A stretch of DNA of 64,000 bases from Paracoccus jeotgali (GCF_002865605.1 NZ_CP025583.1:2088501-2152500), one strand, 5' to 3'; shown: positions 1-9,667, numbered from the stretch's first letter. Made by a program: numbers and translations. The notes: generated by a model not told the origin, from the letters alone.

Positions 1-1284
1 GCGCACGGCGATGATGAAGGGAAAGCCGTGCTTGGCGACATAGGTGTCGTTCAACTGCGTGAAGCGCGATTTCTCGTCATCCGTCAGCGCGTCCAGCCCC
101 GCGCTCGCCTGTTCCGAGGTCGAATCGGCGGTCAGGCGCTTGGCCTCGGCCAGTTTCCCGGCAAGGTCGGGGTGCGCGGTCAGCACGCCCAGCCGTTCAT
201 CGTCAGACGCGGTGCGGAAGACGCGGCACAGCGCGTTGTGCAGCCCGACGGCGCTGTCATGGGCGGGGCCAAGTTCCAACCCATGGGCGCGCTGCGCGAT
301 CCAGGGCGAATGTTCGAACACGCCGCCGAAGCGGTCGACGAAGCGCGCCTCGTCCATCTGGGACGGGCGTTCGTGGCGCTGCGGGGGGTGGGTTTCCGCC
401 CAGTGCCGCGCGATGTCGATGCGGCGCGGCGTCCAGACGCCTTCGAAGCCCGCGATATAGCCGATGAACCGCTTCAGCCCCGCCATCTTGCCGGGCCGCC
501 CGATCAGGCGGCAATGCAGCCCCACGCTCATCATCTTGGCCGCGCCCGCCTCGCCTTCGGCATAGAGCACGTCGAAGGAGTCCTTGAGATACTGATAGAA
601 CTGCTCACCAGTGATATAGCCGGGCGCGGTGGCAAAGCGCATGTCATTGGCTTCAAGCGTATAGGGAATGACCAGTTGGTCACGGTCGCCAACCTCGCGC
701 CAATAGGGCAGATCGTCGTCATAGGTGTCCGAGACATAGGCGAATTGCCCGGTTTCGGCGGTCAGGCGGACGGTGTTTTCGCTGCAGCGCCCGGTGTACC
801 AGCCCTGCGGCGGCTCGCCCGTCACCTCGGCATGCAGGCGGATCGCCTCTTCGATGGCGGCGCGTTCGACGGGTTCGGGCATGTCCTTGTGCTCGACCCA
901 TTTCAGGCCGTGGCTGGCGATTTCCCAGCCCGCGTCTTTCATCGCCGCCACCTGTTCGGGGCTGCGCGCAAGGGCCGAGGCGACGCCGTAGATTGTTACC
1001 GGGATATCGGCGCCGGTGAACAGCCGGTGCAGGCGCCAGAACCCGGCGCGGGCGCCGTATTCATAGATCGATTCCATGTTCCAGTGCCGCTGCCCGGCCC
1101 ACATGGACGCGCCGGCGATGTCGGACAGGAACGCTTCGGATGCCGCGTCGCCGTGCAGGATGCTGTTTTCGCCGCCTTCTTCGTAATTCAGGACGAACTG
1201 CACCGCGATCCTGGCACCATTGGGCCATTTTGCATCCGGCGGGTTCGGGCCATAGCCGCGCATGTCGCGAGGATAACGATTCAT
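1..1284 (-). CDS. puuE: Fused allantoinase (PuuE type) / OHCU decarboxylase, 3' end outside window
   Basis: Ureide-pathway enzyme: opens allantoin to allantoate (polysaccharide-deacetylase-fold allantoinase) and, in its C-terminal part, decarboxylates OHCU to S-allantoin. I translated 428 codons from ATG 1284 to the window edge with no stop. The first ~300 residues carry the PuuE motifs NYEEGGE and SHGLKWVEH; after a short junction the OHCU decarboxylase signature [15 protein letters not shown] appears and runs off position 1. The gene is divergent from hiuH, which makes the substrate of the C-terminal domain, so the three urate-to-allantoate steps sit together. The 147-bp gap to hiuH must hold both promoters. 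Fusions of this kind are known in alphaproteobacteria. The order of domains is read directly; activity is inferred from family. Confidence 0.93.
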   Translation of the reverse strand, partial: MNRYPRDMRGYGPNPPDAKWPNGARIAVQFVLNYEEGGENSILHGDAASEAFLSDIAGASMWAGQRHWNMESIYEYGARAGFWRLHRLFTGADIPVTIYGVASALARSPEQVAAMKDAGWEIASHGLKWVEHKDMPEPVERAAIEEAIRLHAEVTGEPPQGWYTGRCSENTVRLTAETGQFAYVSDTYDDDLPYWREVGDRDQLVIPYTLEANDMRFATAPGYITGEQFYQYLKDSFDVLYAEGEAGAAKMMSVGLHCRLIGRPGKMAGLKRFIGYIAGFEGVWTPRRIDIARHWAETHPPQRHERPSQMDEARFVDRFGGVFEHSPWIAQRAHGLELGPAHDSAVGLHNALCRVFRTASDDERLGVLTAHPDLAGKLAEAKRLTADSTSEQASAGLDALTDDEKSRFTQLNDTYVAKHGFPFIIAVR

Positions 1285-1431
1285 GGTCTGCCTCCGTTGG
1301 TCGCCCCTGTTCTAACGCGGCGCTGCCGCGCTGACTTTAGCGTTTTTACTGAAAATGCTTCTGGTGGCTTTCCTATGGGCGGATGGCGTGAAACCGTCCA
1401 GACTGACGCCGTCACGATAAGAGGAACGACC

Positions 1432-1764
1432 ATGGCCGGATATCTGACCACCCATGTCCTGGACACCGCCAGCGGCCGTCCCGCCGCGGGTCTGGTGATC
1501 GACCTGTACCGCATCACCGAAAGCGGACGCGAGCATCTGAAGACCGTCACCACCAATGATGACGGGCGCACCGATGAACAGATCCTGCCGCAGGCGGATT
1601 TCGCCACCGGCACCTATGAGCTGGTGTTCCATGCCGGCGACTATCTGAAGCAGAACGATTTTCTGGACGAGATCCCGCTGCGCTTCAACATGTCCGAGGG
1701 CACGCATTACCATGTGCCGCTGCTGCTGTCGCCCTACGGCTATTCGACCTATCGGGGCAGCTAG
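1432..1764 (+). CDS. hiuH: 5-hydroxyisourate hydrolase (transthyretin-like)
   Basis: Hydrolyses 5-hydroxyisourate, the product of urate oxidation, to OHCU in the cytoplasm. The 110-residue product has the normal length of the family. The N-terminal signature [14 protein letters not shown] contains the conserved histidine, and the protein ends in the diagnostic YRGS tetrapeptide. A GAGGAAC ribosome site lies just ahead of ATG 1432; a longer reading of the same frame upstream overlaps the divergent allantoinase gene and shows no family match, so I chose the short start. It faces puuE across 147 bp and converges on a LysR gene 25 bp downstream. Confidence 0.95.
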   Translation: MAGYLTTHVLDTASGRPAAGLVIDLYRITESGREHLKTVTTNDDGRTDEQILPQADFATGTYELVFHAGDYLKQNDFLDEIPLRFNMSEGTHYHVPLLLSPYGYSTYRGS

Positions 1765-1788
1765 GCCAAGGCTTGCGGCAGTCACCGC

Positions 1789-2700
1789 TCAGGCGGTTTC
1801 TGCCAGCGCCTTCTGGATGTGGGCGACCATGAATTCGATGAACAGCCGCGTCTTGGGGTCCTGGCCCCGGCGGTGGCTGTAAAGGCAGGCCATCTGCACC
1901 GGCATCGGCGGTTCCTTGGGCAGCACCGTCACGAGACGGCGACTGCGCAGATGCTCGACCACCTCGAAAACGGGTTTCAGCGCGATCCCCTGCCCCAGCA
2001 GCGCCCATGCGGTCAGCACCTCGCCGTGATCACATTCCAGCGGCCCCTTGACCGGGATGCGCCGCACGCCGTCGGCGGTTTGCAGCGGCCACTGGAACTC
2101 TGGCGCGCCGGGAAAGCGCAGGTTCAGGCAGTCATGGCTGCCATCGACCAACTCGCTGCTGCTGCGCGGACTGCCGCGCCGCGCGATATAGTCGGGCGAG
2201 GCACACAGCACCCGCGGGCAATCCGCGATCTTGCGGATGCGCAGCGAGGAATCCTCGGGCTGGCCCAGGAAAAAGCTGGCGTCCAGCCCCTCGGCGGTGA
2301 TGTCCAGCCGGCGGTCGGATAGCCGCAGACGGACGTTGATGAGGGGATAAAGCTGGCGGAACTGCGGGATCGCGGGTGCGACCAGCCGCTGCCCCAACCC
2401 CAGCGGCGCCGAGACATACAGCGTCCCGCGCGGGTTCTCCGTCACTTCGCTGATCTCGGCCTCGGCCTCGTCCACGGCGGCCAGAATCCGCACCGCGCCG
2501 TTATAGAAGATCTCGCCCTGCTCGGTCGGGTTCAGCATCCGGGTGGTGCGCTGGAACAGCCGCACGCCCAGATGTTCCTCAAGCTGCGAGATGCGGGACG
2601 ACGCCACCGCCGCCGACACCCGCATGTCGCGCGCAGCCGCGGACATGCTGCCCAGTTCATAGACGCGCGCAAAGGTTCTGACATTGTCCAGATAGGCCAT
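1789..2700 (-). CDS. LysR-family transcriptional regulator
   Basis: DNA-binding regulator of 303 residues, the usual LysR length. It opens with the winged helix-turn-helix (MAYLDNVRTFARVYELGSM, then VASSRISQLEEHLGVRLFQR) and continues into a periplasmic-binding-fold effector domain. The frame is open for 54 more codons upstream, but that stretch is arginine-rich and unlike LysR proteins, so the start is put at ATG 2700. It lies downstream of malate synthase on the same strand, with a hairpin between them, and converges with hiuH. Control of the purine genes or of glcB is likely from position only; the ligand cannot be told. Confidence 0.9.
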   Translation of the reverse strand: MAYLDNVRTFARVYELGSMSAAARDMRVSAAVASSRISQLEEHLGVRLFQRTTRMLNPTEQGEIFYNGAVRILAAVDEAEAEISEVTENPRGTLYVSAPLGLGQRLVAPAIPQFRQLYPLINVRLRLSDRRLDITAEGLDASFFLGQPEDSSLRIRKIADCPRVLCASPDYIARRGSPRSSSELVDGSHDCLNLRFPGAPEFQWPLQTADGVRRIPVKGPLECDHGEVLTAWALLGQGIALKPVFEVVEHLRSRRLVTVLPKEPPMPVQMACLYSHRRGQDPKTRLFIEFMVAHIQKALAETA

Positions 2701-2755
2701 GAAAACGAAAACCGCCGGGAATTGCAGGACGCGGCCAGTCTGGCACGAAAGCGAA

Positions 2756-2778
2756 CGCCGCGCCAGATCGGCGCGGCG
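2756..2778 (-). terminator. Hairpin after malate synthase gene
   Basis: A perfect 9-bp GC stem (CGCCGCGCC with GGCGCGGCG) around a 5-base loop lies 44 bp beyond the glcB stop. On the minus strand it is followed by TTCGCTTTCG, a weak T-rich tail. It probably ends glcB transcription before the LysR gene. The stem is seen; termination is inferred. Confidence 0.55.
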
Positions 2779-2821
2779 TGGGGCTCGTTGCGGGTTCGTT
2801 GCGGGTTCCGCGCGGCGGCGA

Positions 2822-4975
2822 TCAGGCCGCGTGCTTGGCCTTGAACTGGCGGCGATAGTCATGCAGCAGCGGCTCGGTATAGCCCGAGGGCTGTTCGCGG
2901 CCCTTGAAGACCAGATCGCAGGCCGCCTGGAAGGCCAGCGAGTCCGAGCCGTCGCCCATCGGCAGATAGGCCGGGTCGCCCTCGTTCTGGCGGTCCACGA
3001 TCTCGGCCGCCTTGTGCATGGCCGCCCTCACGCGATCCTCCGAGACGATGCCGTGATGCAGCCAGTTGGCCAGCATCTGCGAGCTGATCCGGCAGGTGGC
3101 GCGGTCCTCCATCTGGCCCACATCGGCGATGTCGGGCACCTTGGAACAGCCGACGCCCTGGTCAATCCAGCGCACGACATAGCCCAGAATCCCCTGCGCG
3201 TTGTTCAGGATCTCGGCGTCGATATCGGCCTCGGGGTAGCCGTTCGAAGGCGCCAGCGGGATGGTCAGCAGCTCGTCCAGGCTGCGGCGGGGACCGGCCT
3301 CGCGCAGTTCGTCCTGACGCTGTTCGACATCGACCTGATGATAATGGACGGCGTGCAGCGTGGCGGCGGTGGGCGACGGCACCCAGGCGGTGTTGGCGCC
3401 GGCCTTGGGATGGCCGATCTTGGCGGCCAGCATCGCCTCCATCAGGTCGGGCATGGCCCACATCCCCTTGCCGATCTGGCCCCGGCCCTGAAAGCCGCAG
3501 GCCAGCGCGATATCGACGTTGCGATCCTCATAAGCCGCCAGCCACGGCTCGTCGCGCATCTGCGCCTTGCGCTTCATCACGCCCGCTTCCATCGAGGTGT
3601 GAATCTCGTCCCCGGTGCGGTCGAGGAAGCCGGTGTTGACGAAGACCGCGCGGTGACGTGCGGCGCGGATGCACTCCTTGAGGTTGGCCGAGGTGCGGCG
3701 TTCCTCGTCCATGATGCCCAACTTGACGGTATAGCGCGGCAGGCCGAGGATTTCCTCGACCAGCGCAAAGGTCTCGTCGGCAAAGGCGACCTCGGCCGGG
3801 CCGTGCATCTTGGGCTTGACGACATAGACCGACGCGGCCGAGTTCGACTGTGCGCCGCGCAGATCATGCAGCGCCGCGGTGACGGTATACAGCGCGTCCA
3901 GCAGCCCCTCATGCACCTCGGCCCCGTCTTCGGTCAGCACGGCGGGGTTGGTCATCAGATGGCCGACATTGCGCACGAACATCAGCGCCCGACCCTTCAT
4001 CGAGGACGCATTGCCATCCGCGTCGCGATAGTCGATCCTGTCCGCCAGCCTGCGGGTGACGGATTTGCCGCCCTTCTGGAAGGTGTCCTGCAGCGTGCCC
4101 TTCATCAGCCCCAGCCAGTTGTCATAGGCCAGAACCTTGTCGGCGGCGTCGACGGCGGCGATGGAATCCTCGCAATCCATGATGACGGTCAGCGCCGCTT
4201 CCAGACGCAGATCGGACACGCCGGCCTTGTCGGTCTTGCCGATCGGGTGGTTGCGGTCGATGTCGATGATGATGTGCAGCCCGTTATGGATCAGCACGAT
4301 CCCGTCGGGCGCGTCCTGACTGCCGATAAAGCCCGCATAAGCGCCTGCATCCTGCAGCCCGACCTCGCCCTGCGGCGTGCTGGCGCGCAACGCGCCGCCC
4401 GCGATCCGATAGGCGGTCACATCGGCGTGGCTCGCCCCGTCCAGCGGCACGGCGTCGTCCAGGAACTTCTTGGCCCAGGCGATGACCTGCGCGCCGCGAT
4501 CCGCGTCATAGCCGCCTTCGGGTGGCAGGCTGCCCATCGCGTCCGAACCGTAAAGCGCGTCATAAAGGCTACCCCAGCGGGCATTCGCGGCGTTCAGCGC
4601 AAAGCGCGCGTTCATCACCGGCACCACCAGTTGCGGGCCCGAGAGCAGCGCGACCTCGGGGTCGACGTTTTCGGTTTCGATGGTGAAATCCGGGCCTTCG
4701 GGCTGCAGATAGCCGATCTGCTCCAGAAAGGCGCGATAGGCGGCGGCGTCGAAGGGGGTCTTGCGATGGGCGATGTGCCAGCGGTCGATGGCCTGCTGCA
4801 GTTCGGCCCGCTTGTCCAGCAGGGCCGCGTTCTGGGGCGTCAGGCCCGAGACCATCCGGGCCAGACCGTCCCAGAATGCACCCGCCTCGATCCCGGTCCC
4901 CGGCAGCAGCTTGTTTTCAGTGAAATCGACCAGTTTCGCGGCGACCTGAAGGCCGGATTTCTGCGCGTATTCCAT
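2822..4975 (-). CDS. glcB: Malate synthase G
   Basis: Condenses glyoxylate with acetyl-CoA to give malate. The product is 717 residues, matching the ~720 of the G isoform rather than the ~530 of the A isoform. It is collinear with GlcB throughout: [18 protein letters not shown] at the start, the [19 protein letters not shown] region, [26 protein letters not shown], and [20 protein letters not shown] near the active site. ATG 4975 starts the conserved N-terminus; 22 further open codons upstream lack similarity. It sits between the purine permease and a LysR gene, so it probably disposes of glyoxylate released from ureidoglycolate. The large open frame on the opposite strand is an antisense shadow. 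Confidence 0.96.
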   Translation of the reverse strand: MEYAQKSGLQVAAKLVDFTENKLLPGTGIEAGAFWDGLARMVSGLTPQNAALLDKRAELQQAIDRWHIAHRKTPFDAAAYRAFLEQIGYLQPEGPDFTIETENVDPEVALLSGPQLVVPVMNARFALNAANARWGSLYDALYGSDAMGSLPPEGGYDADRGAQVIAWAKKFLDDAVPLDGASHADVTAYRIAGGALRASTPQGEVGLQDAGAYAGFIGSQDAPDGIVLIHNGLHIIIDIDRNHPIGKTDKAGVSDLRLEAALTVIMDCEDSIAAVDAADKVLAYDNWLGLMKGTLQDTFQKGGKSVTRRLADRIDYRDADGNASSMKGRALMFVRNVGHLMTNPAVLTEDGAEVHEGLLDALYTVTAALHDLRGAQSNSAASVYVVKPKMHGPAEVAFADETFALVEEILGLPRYTVKLGIMDEERRTSANLKECIRAARHRAVFVNTGFLDRTGDEIHTSMEAGVMKRKAQMRDEPWLAAYEDRNVDIALACGFQGRGQIGKGMWAMPDLMEAMLAAKIGHPKAGANTAWVPSPTAATLHAVHYHQVDVEQRQDELREAGPRRSLDELLTIPLAPSNGYPEADIDAEILNNAQGILGYVVRWIDQGVGCSKVPDIADVGQMEDRATCRISSQMLANWLHHGIVSEDRVRAAMHKAAEIVDRQNEGDPAYLPMGDGSDSLAFQAACDLVFKGREQPSGYTEPLLHDYRRQFKAKHAA

Positions 4976-5070
4976 CGAACGTCTTCCCCTTGGCTTCCTG
5001 CTTTGCAGATCGACGTCCTTCTCGGCCCTAACACCGCGCAAGACAAGCCCTGTTAGCCCAAACGCAAGGC

Positions 5071-5091
5071 AAAGGGGCGCCGAAGCGCCCC
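5071..5091 (-). terminator. Intrinsic terminator of the NCS2 permease gene
   Basis: GGGGCGC and GCGCCCC pair perfectly around a CGAA loop (TTCG on the minus strand, a very stable tetraloop). On the minus strand the stem is followed by TTTGCC. It lies 45 bp past the permease stop and before glcB, so the two genes are probably separate transcription units. Confidence 0.65.
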
Positions 5092-5135
5092 CAGACCGTC
5101 ACGATTTGCGCCTGCGCGCGGGGTCAGTTGGCGGG

Positions 5136-6653
5136 CTAGTGGCCGCCATCCGCCTGCAGCGCGGCGTGGCGCAGATCGGCCTCGGTCGCGGCCCCGGTGC
5201 CGTTGAAGATCACGTTCAGCGCCAGCGCCGTCAGCGAGGCCAGCAGGATGCCCGAGTCGATCAGCGGGTGGATCGCGTGCGGGATGTGCATCTTGAAGTC
5301 CGGCGCGATCAGCGGGACCATCCCCATGCCCAGCGACACCGCGACGATGAAGCCGTTGTTGCGGTTGGTCTTGAAATCGACCGCGCCCAGGATGCGGATG
5401 CCCGTCGCCGCGACCATGCCGAACATGACCAGCCCGGCCCCGCCCAGCACCACCGTCGGCAGCGCCTCGACCAGCGCGCCCATCTTGGGCACCAGCCCCA
5501 GCACGATCATGATCGCCCCGCCGGCCACGCAGACAAAGCGCGAGCGGATGCCGGTGACGCCGACCAAGCCGACATTCTGGCTGAACGAGGTATAGGGGAA
5601 GGTGTTGAAGATGCCGCCGATGACCGTGCCCAGCCCGTCAGTCCGCAGCCCGGCCGACAGCGCGTCCTGCGTCGGGCGGCGGTTGCACATCTCGCCTAGG
5701 GCCAGGAACATGCCGAGGGATTCGATCATCACCACGATCATGACCAGAACCATGGTCAGCACCATCACCGGCTCGAAGATCGGGAAGCCGAAATGGAAGG
5801 GCGCGATGGGCGCGAACCAGCCGGCGCTCGCCACCTTGTCGAAATGCATCAGCCCGGTGGCGGCGGCGATCACCCCGCCCACGATGATTCCGATGAGGAC
5901 CGAGATATTGGCCATGAAGCCCTTGGCGAAGCGCATCACCAGAATGATCGCCACCAGCACCGCCGCCGCGATCAGCATGTTCGACAACGAGGCATAAGCC
6001 GGGTTCTCGACCGTCGGCGCCAGCGCCAGACCCGCCGGCATGTCGGGTGCGCCCGACATCTCGCGCACGGTGTTCACCCAGGCCTGCGCGTCGGGGTTGA
6101 TGGTCTTGGGCGCGGTCGGCCCCACCGGCAGACCGAAGATCCAGTTGATCCCGATCCGCATCAGGCTGACGCCGATGACCAGGATGATCGACCCGGTCAC
6201 CACCGGCGGAAAGAACCGGATCAGCCGCGACATCAGCGGCGCAATCAGCATCCCCACAAGCCCGGCGCCGATGATGGCGCCAAAGATCATCCGCGCCCCG
6301 TCCGGCCCCGGATTGGCGATGGCGATCGACACCATCGGCCCGACCGAGGCGAACGTCACCCCCATCATCACCGGCAGGCGGATGCCGAACCAGGGCGAGG
6401 CGCCCAGCGACTGGATGATGGTGACCACGCCGCAGACGAACAGATCGGCCGAGATCAGAAAGGCCACATCCTCGGGCTGCAGGTTCAGCGCCCGGCCGAC
6501 GATCAGCGGCACCGCGATGGCGCCCGCATACATCACCAGCACATGCTGCAACCCCAGCGTCAGCAGCTTGGGCGCGGGCAGGATCTCATCGACGTTGTTT
6601 GCGGTCTCGGCCGCGGTAATCGGGGCGGTATCCGCCCCCGTGATCGAAGCCAT
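5136..6653 (-). CDS. NCS2-family purine (xanthine/urate) permease
   Basis: Inner-membrane proton symporter for purines, 505 residues. About 12-14 hydrophobic segments are visible, for example LQHVLVMYAGAIAVPLIVG near the start. The NCS2 signature is present in the last third: SFSQNVGLVGVTGIRSRF, with the conserved Gln-Asn and the Thr-Gly-x-Arg of urate/xanthine carriers. Start chosen at ATG 6653 because AAGGGGAG stands at ideal distance; an ATG eight codons earlier lacks such a site. Neighbouring allantoinase, hydroxyisourate hydrolase and ureidoglycine aminohydrolase point to urate or xanthine rather than uracil, but the sequence alone does not fix the substrate. Confidence 0.9.
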   Translation of the reverse strand: MASITGADTAPITAAETANNVDEILPAPKLLTLGLQHVLVMYAGAIAVPLIVGRALNLQPEDVAFLISADLFVCGVVTIIQSLGASPWFGIRLPVMMGVTFASVGPMVSIAIANPGPDGARMIFGAIIGAGLVGMLIAPLMSRLIRFFPPVVTGSIILVIGVSLMRIGINWIFGLPVGPTAPKTINPDAQAWVNTVREMSGAPDMPAGLALAPTVENPAYASLSNMLIAAAVLVAIILVMRFAKGFMANISVLIGIIVGGVIAAATGLMHFDKVASAGWFAPIAPFHFGFPIFEPVMVLTMVLVMIVVMIESLGMFLALGEMCNRRPTQDALSAGLRTDGLGTVIGGIFNTFPYTSFSQNVGLVGVTGIRSRFVCVAGGAIMIVLGLVPKMGALVEALPTVVLGGAGLVMFGMVAATGIRILGAVDFKTNRNNGFIVAVSLGMGMVPLIAPDFKMHIPHAIHPLIDSGILLASLTALALNVIFNGTGAATEADLRHAALQADGGH

Positions 6654-7005
6654 CTGGCTCTCCCCTTGATTGGACATGTTGGCGATACGTTTCTTGTTCT
6701 TGTCCCCGCGCCCCTTGCGACGCCGGAAAGTCGTCCCGGACCGCGCGAGGCACCCTGAAGGCAGGCACCGGCTGTCCACAGGCGGACAGAAAGCGGCGGC
6801 AGGTTTTCGGCGGTGGGCCCTGTTCAGCGGGTCCAGACCCGTCGCCTGCACATGCCGTCAGAATATCCGCGTTTCGCGTATCAATGTGGGGAAATGTCGC
6901 AGCCGGAGCTTGTCGCCGATGCGCCAAAAATCTGGCGGAATAGGGCTTTGGCTGGATCGGCTTGGGCGGGGATTTTATCGCATCGGGCTAAAGAGTTTCG
7001 TGAAA
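6654..7005. other. Non-coding stretch upstream of the purine permease
   Basis: About 350 bp between the permease start and the terminator of the ureidoglycine aminohydrolase gene. Frames here are open by GC bias only and match nothing I know. The permease promoter must lie here; I see no clear -35/-10 pair or operator. Confidence 0.4.
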
Positions 7006-7034
7006 ATCGCGAGTCCCCGCCGGGCGCTCGCGAT
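7003..7034 (-). terminator. Intrinsic terminator after ureidoglycine aminohydrolase gene
   Basis: An 8-bp perfect stem, ATCGCGAG (7006-7013) with CTCGCGAT (7027-7034), around a 13-base loop. Read on the minus strand the stem runs straight into TTTTC, 21 bp beyond the stop at 7055. Typical rho-independent layout. Confidence 0.65.
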
Positions 7035-7054
7035 CCTCGATCCTGGCGAACCGT

Positions 7055-7879
7055 CTAGCGGTTCAGCGGCATGTGACGATTCACATCCTTATAGAGCAGA
7101 TAGCGGAACGGCCCCGGCCCACCGGCATAGCAGGCCTGCGGGCAGAAGGCGCGCAGCCACATGAAATCGCCCGCCTCGACCTCGACCCAGTCCTGATTCA
7201 GGCGATAGACCGCCTTGCCTTCCAGCACGTAAAGCCCGTGCTCCATCACATGCGTCTCGGCAAAGGGGATGACGCCGCCGGGCTGCAACGTGACGATGGT
7301 CACATGCATGTCGTGGCGCAGATCGGCCGGATCGACAAAGCGCGTCGTGGACCAGGCGCCGTTGGTGTCGGGCATCGAGACGGCCGCGACCTCCTTGTCG
7401 GACAGGATCAGCGGCTCCGGCGCATCCAGCCCCGGCACCGCCTGATAAGCCTTGCGGATCCAGTGAAACCGCGCGGTCTCGGCCCCCTTGTTCCACAGCT
7501 GCCATTCGGTGCCGGCGGGAATATAGGCGTAACCGCCGGGCTGAAGTATGTCGGTCTTGCCGGCGACGGTCACGGTGATCTCGCCCTCGACCACGAACAG
7601 CACCGACTGCGCCGCCGGGTCGATCTCGGGCCGGTCGCTGCCGCCGCCCGGCTCGACCTCGGAGATATACTGCGAGAACGTCTCCGCAAAGCCCGAGAGC
7701 GGCCGCGCGATCACCCAGAACCGCGCCTTGTCCCAGAACGGCAGGAACGAGGTGACGATGTCGCTGAACGTGCCTTTCGGAATGACCGCATAGGCATCGG
7801 TGAACATCGCCCGATCGGTCAAAAGCTGGGTCTGCGGCGGCAGCCCCCCTTTCGGCGCGTAATAGCTGCGGTCAGACAT
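7055..7879 (-). CDS. allE: (S)-ureidoglycine aminohydrolase, bicupin
   Basis: Releases ammonia from (S)-ureidoglycine to give (S)-ureidoglycolate, after allantoate amidohydrolase has acted. The 274-residue protein has two cupin halves: VLFVVEGEITVTVAGKTDIL followed by GGYAYIPAGTEW (about residues 90-130), and a second with GVIPFAETHVMEHGLYVLEG (about residues 200-225), whose His/Glu residues form the Mn site in this family. The N-terminus DRSYYAPKGGLPPQTQLL is characteristic. Single-gene unit on the same strand as the permease, ended by a hairpin. It extends the urate pathway of this region one step past allantoate; the allantoate amidohydrolase and lyase genes are not in the window. Confidence 0.92.
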   Translation of the reverse strand: MSDRSYYAPKGGLPPQTQLLTDRAMFTDAYAVIPKGTFSDIVTSFLPFWDKARFWVIARPLSGFAETFSQYISEVEPGGGSDRPEIDPAAQSVLFVVEGEITVTVAGKTDILQPGGYAYIPAGTEWQLWNKGAETARFHWIRKAYQAVPGLDAPEPLILSDKEVAAVSMPDTNGAWSTTRFVDPADLRHDMHVTIVTLQPGGVIPFAETHVMEHGLYVLEGKAVYRLNQDWVEVEAGDFMWLRAFCPQACYAGGPGPFRYLLYKDVNRHMPLNR

Positions 7880-8057
7880 CGAAAGCTCCCATGGGACAAA
7901 TGGATACCGCGCCAGTCAAACAGCCGCGCCACCGCTTTGCCAACGCCTTTCCGCCGCCCGCTGGCCTGAAGCATCCATAGGCTTTTCCTGACAATGCCGC
8001 CGAGGGCGCCCGCCACGCCGGTTGACCCCGCGCGACCCCCCTCGTATCGATGTCCCC

Positions 8058-8148
8058 GGAAGAGCAACATCCCCGGTGGGGTGCCCGGACTTCAAATCCG
8101 GAGGGGGGCGCGCGGCGTCCCTGGGGGGTTCGACTCCCTCCTCTTCCG
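8058..8148 (+). tRNA. selC: Selenocysteine tRNA (anticodon TCA)
   Basis: Inserts selenocysteine at recoded UGA codons after charging with Ser and conversion by SelA. The 91-base gene folds like bacterial tRNA-Sec: acceptor GGAAGAG with CTCTTCC, D-arm CATCCCCGGTGGGGTG, anticodon stem-loop CCGGACTTCAAATCCGG with TCA at 8092-8094, a long extra arm, and a T-arm with loop TTCGACT. Its layout follows E. coli selC closely. The discriminator G is followed by CCC, so the CCA end is not encoded. T-rich sequence (GGTTTTCTATT) just downstream may end transcription. No selA, selB or selenoprotein gene is in the window, so these must be elsewhere in the genome. Confidence 0.93.
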
Positions 8149-8235
8149 CCCCGCATCAGTTGGTTTTCTATTAAAATATCGATCCGCCGGCTCATACTGC
8201 TCAGGGCAGCTGCTTAGTGGTCGAGAATGACTACA

Positions 8236-8373
8236 TCAGTCGTCGTTCTCACCGCAGTCAGATGCCTGAATTGAACGCAGATGCTGCAGTCGTCGCCGCG
8301 CAAGCGAGATCTCGCTCGCGCTGAAGCCCAGCTGGCTCAGCGTCTCCGCCAGCTGCTTGTCCAGTTCCGTCAA
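8236..8373 (-). CDS. Possible 45-residue protein downstream of CDF gene
   Basis: A short frame from TTG 8373 to TGA 8236-8238, 22 bp beyond the CDF exporter stop and on the same strand. AGGAG precedes it, but only three bases from the TTG, closer than usual. The predicted peptide is charged and helical (TELDKQLAETLSQLGF, then ASEISLARRRLQHLRS) with an acidic tail. I do not recognise it. It could be a small protein translated with the exporter, the remnant of a longer gene, or chance. Confidence 0.3.
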   Translation of the reverse strand: MTELDKQLAETLSQLGFSASEISLARRRLQHLRSIQASDCGENDD

Positions 8374-8395
8374 TTACTCCTGCGGGCGCTCCACC

Positions 8396-9328
8396 CTATC
8401 CATCAGCGCTTCCGACCACTTCAACGGTCACATGAGCCATCCCGGTCGTCTCCCGAACGCGATCCTTGACCGCGCGGCGGACGTCGTCGGCATCCGCCCC
8501 GGCGGTCAGTTCGACTTCCAGCGTGGCCATCGGGCGTTCCTGCGTGATCGACCACGCATGCACGTGCTGAACCCGCGCCACGCCGGGCAGCGCTGCCTCG
8601 AGGTCGGCGGCCACCGTGCGGGCATCGAACCCGGGCGGCGCCCCTTCGAGCAGGATGTGCCCGCTCTCGCGGATCACCGCCCAGGCCGAGCGCAGGATCA
8701 GCAGCGCCACCAGCACCGACAGGATCGGATCGATGGGAGTCCAGCCTGTCCAGATGATGACCAGCGAGGCCACGATGGCGGCGAACGAACCGAGCAGATC
8801 GCCCATGACGTGAAGCGCGGCGGCGCGGACGTTCAGGTTGTCACCCTCGGCGCGACTGAGCACCCAGAAGGCGAGGATGTTGACCGCCAACCCGCCGACC
8901 GCGACCCAGAGCATCAGCCCGCCCAGCACCTCGGACGGATCGCGCAGGCGCTGAAGCGCCTCGACCGAGATCCATGCGGCGATGGCGAAGAGAGCAAGAC
9001 CGTTCACGAAGGCGGCCAGCACCGAGAAGCGGTCGAACCCGTAGGTCCGCTTCCAGTCCGCCGGGCGCCGGGCGAGGCGGAAAGCCAGCCACGCCAGCAC
9101 CAGAGAGGCGAAGTCCGTCAGCATATGGCCCGCATCGGCGAGCAGCGCGAGCGAGCCCGAGACAAGGCCGCCCACGACCTCCGCCCCCATGAAGCCGCCC
9201 GTCAGGACGGCGGCAATGGCGATGGCCCGCTCCTTCGAGCGCCGCTCTTCGGGTGGGGTGTCTTTGGTAAGGGCAGGTCCGTGGGAATGGCCATGCTGCC
9301 CCGGCTCGTGATCGTGTCCCCTGCCCAT
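8396..9328 (-). CDS. Cation diffusion facilitator (CDF) metal exporter, CzcD/ZitB type
   Basis: Inner-membrane metal/proton antiporter that exports Zn and similar divalent ions. The 310-residue protein starts with a His-rich tail (GHDHEPGQHGHSHG), then six membrane segments. The metal-site motif HMLTD in ADAGHMLTDFASL (second membrane helix) and its partner HVMGDLLGS in the fifth helix are both intact, giving the H-x3-D pairs of zinc-type CDF proteins. A cytoplasmic domain closes it (HVHAWSITQERPMATLEVEL). AAGGAAGGA eight bases ahead of ATG 9328 fixes the start; the frame is open 27 codons further but lacks similarity there. No metal-responsive regulator is adjacent. Confidence 0.93.
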   Translation of the reverse strand: MGRGHDHEPGQHGHSHGPALTKDTPPEERRSKERAIAIAAVLTGGFMGAEVVGGLVSGSLALLADAGHMLTDFASLVLAWLAFRLARRPADWKRTYGFDRFSVLAAFVNGLALFAIAAWISVEALQRLRDPSEVLGGLMLWVAVGGLAVNILAFWVLSRAEGDNLNVRAAALHVMGDLLGSFAAIVASLVIIWTGWTPIDPILSVLVALLILRSAWAVIRESGHILLEGAPPGFDARTVAADLEAALPGVARVQHVHAWSITQERPMATLEVELTAGADADDVRRAVKDRVRETTGMAHVTVEVVGSADG

Positions 9329-9667
9329 GCGCAGATCCTTCCTTGGTCGGTGGCGAGGCGGCTCCGCGCCGCCGAGCCAGCTGTAGCGGGCTTGCTGGAT
9401 CTGGCCCACCCGGGATGGAAGGCACTCGCCCCTACTCGATTACAGTACGGGCGGTTTCAGATCCTTGCAAACAGAGCACCCAGCGCGGCGTGGTAGAGGT
9501 GACTCTTTCGGCTTGGGGTTGCGATGTTTTCTGAAAGGCGGGTGCCAAGTTTCGTATTGACGCCAACCCCGCGCTACTAGCCGATGAGGTGAGCAGGTTG
9601 CGACGTCGATCAGCCGCACACAACCCGCGCCGCGAAAGCTGCCGCTTAACACGAAGGACTAAGTATC
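9329..9667. other. Divergent non-coding region between CDF exporter and amphi-Trp gene
   Basis: 339 bp with no convincing gene. It must contain the promoter of the exporter (leftward) and of the amphi-Trp gene (rightward). A TTGACG box at about 9557-9562 could be part of a promoter, but no well-spaced -10 follows. Confidence 0.35.

Noticed and set aside
2785..2811. Tandem 11-bp repeat (GTTGCGGGTTC twice) between glcB and the LysR gene
   Set aside because: Two copies only, in a non-coding GC-rich stretch; no sign of a regulatory array or CRISPR.
2699..5056. 785-codon open frame on the plus strand
   Set aside because: Antisense shadow of malate synthase G; low-complexity Arg/Gly/His composition and no domain pattern.
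6586..7164. Small open frames upstream of the purine permease
   Set aside because: They overlap the permease start or the aminohydrolase end in other frames and match nothing.
8149..9328. Genomic island integrated at selC
   Set aside because: No integrase gene and no second copy of the tRNA 3' end could be found by eye in the window, so I do not claim an island.
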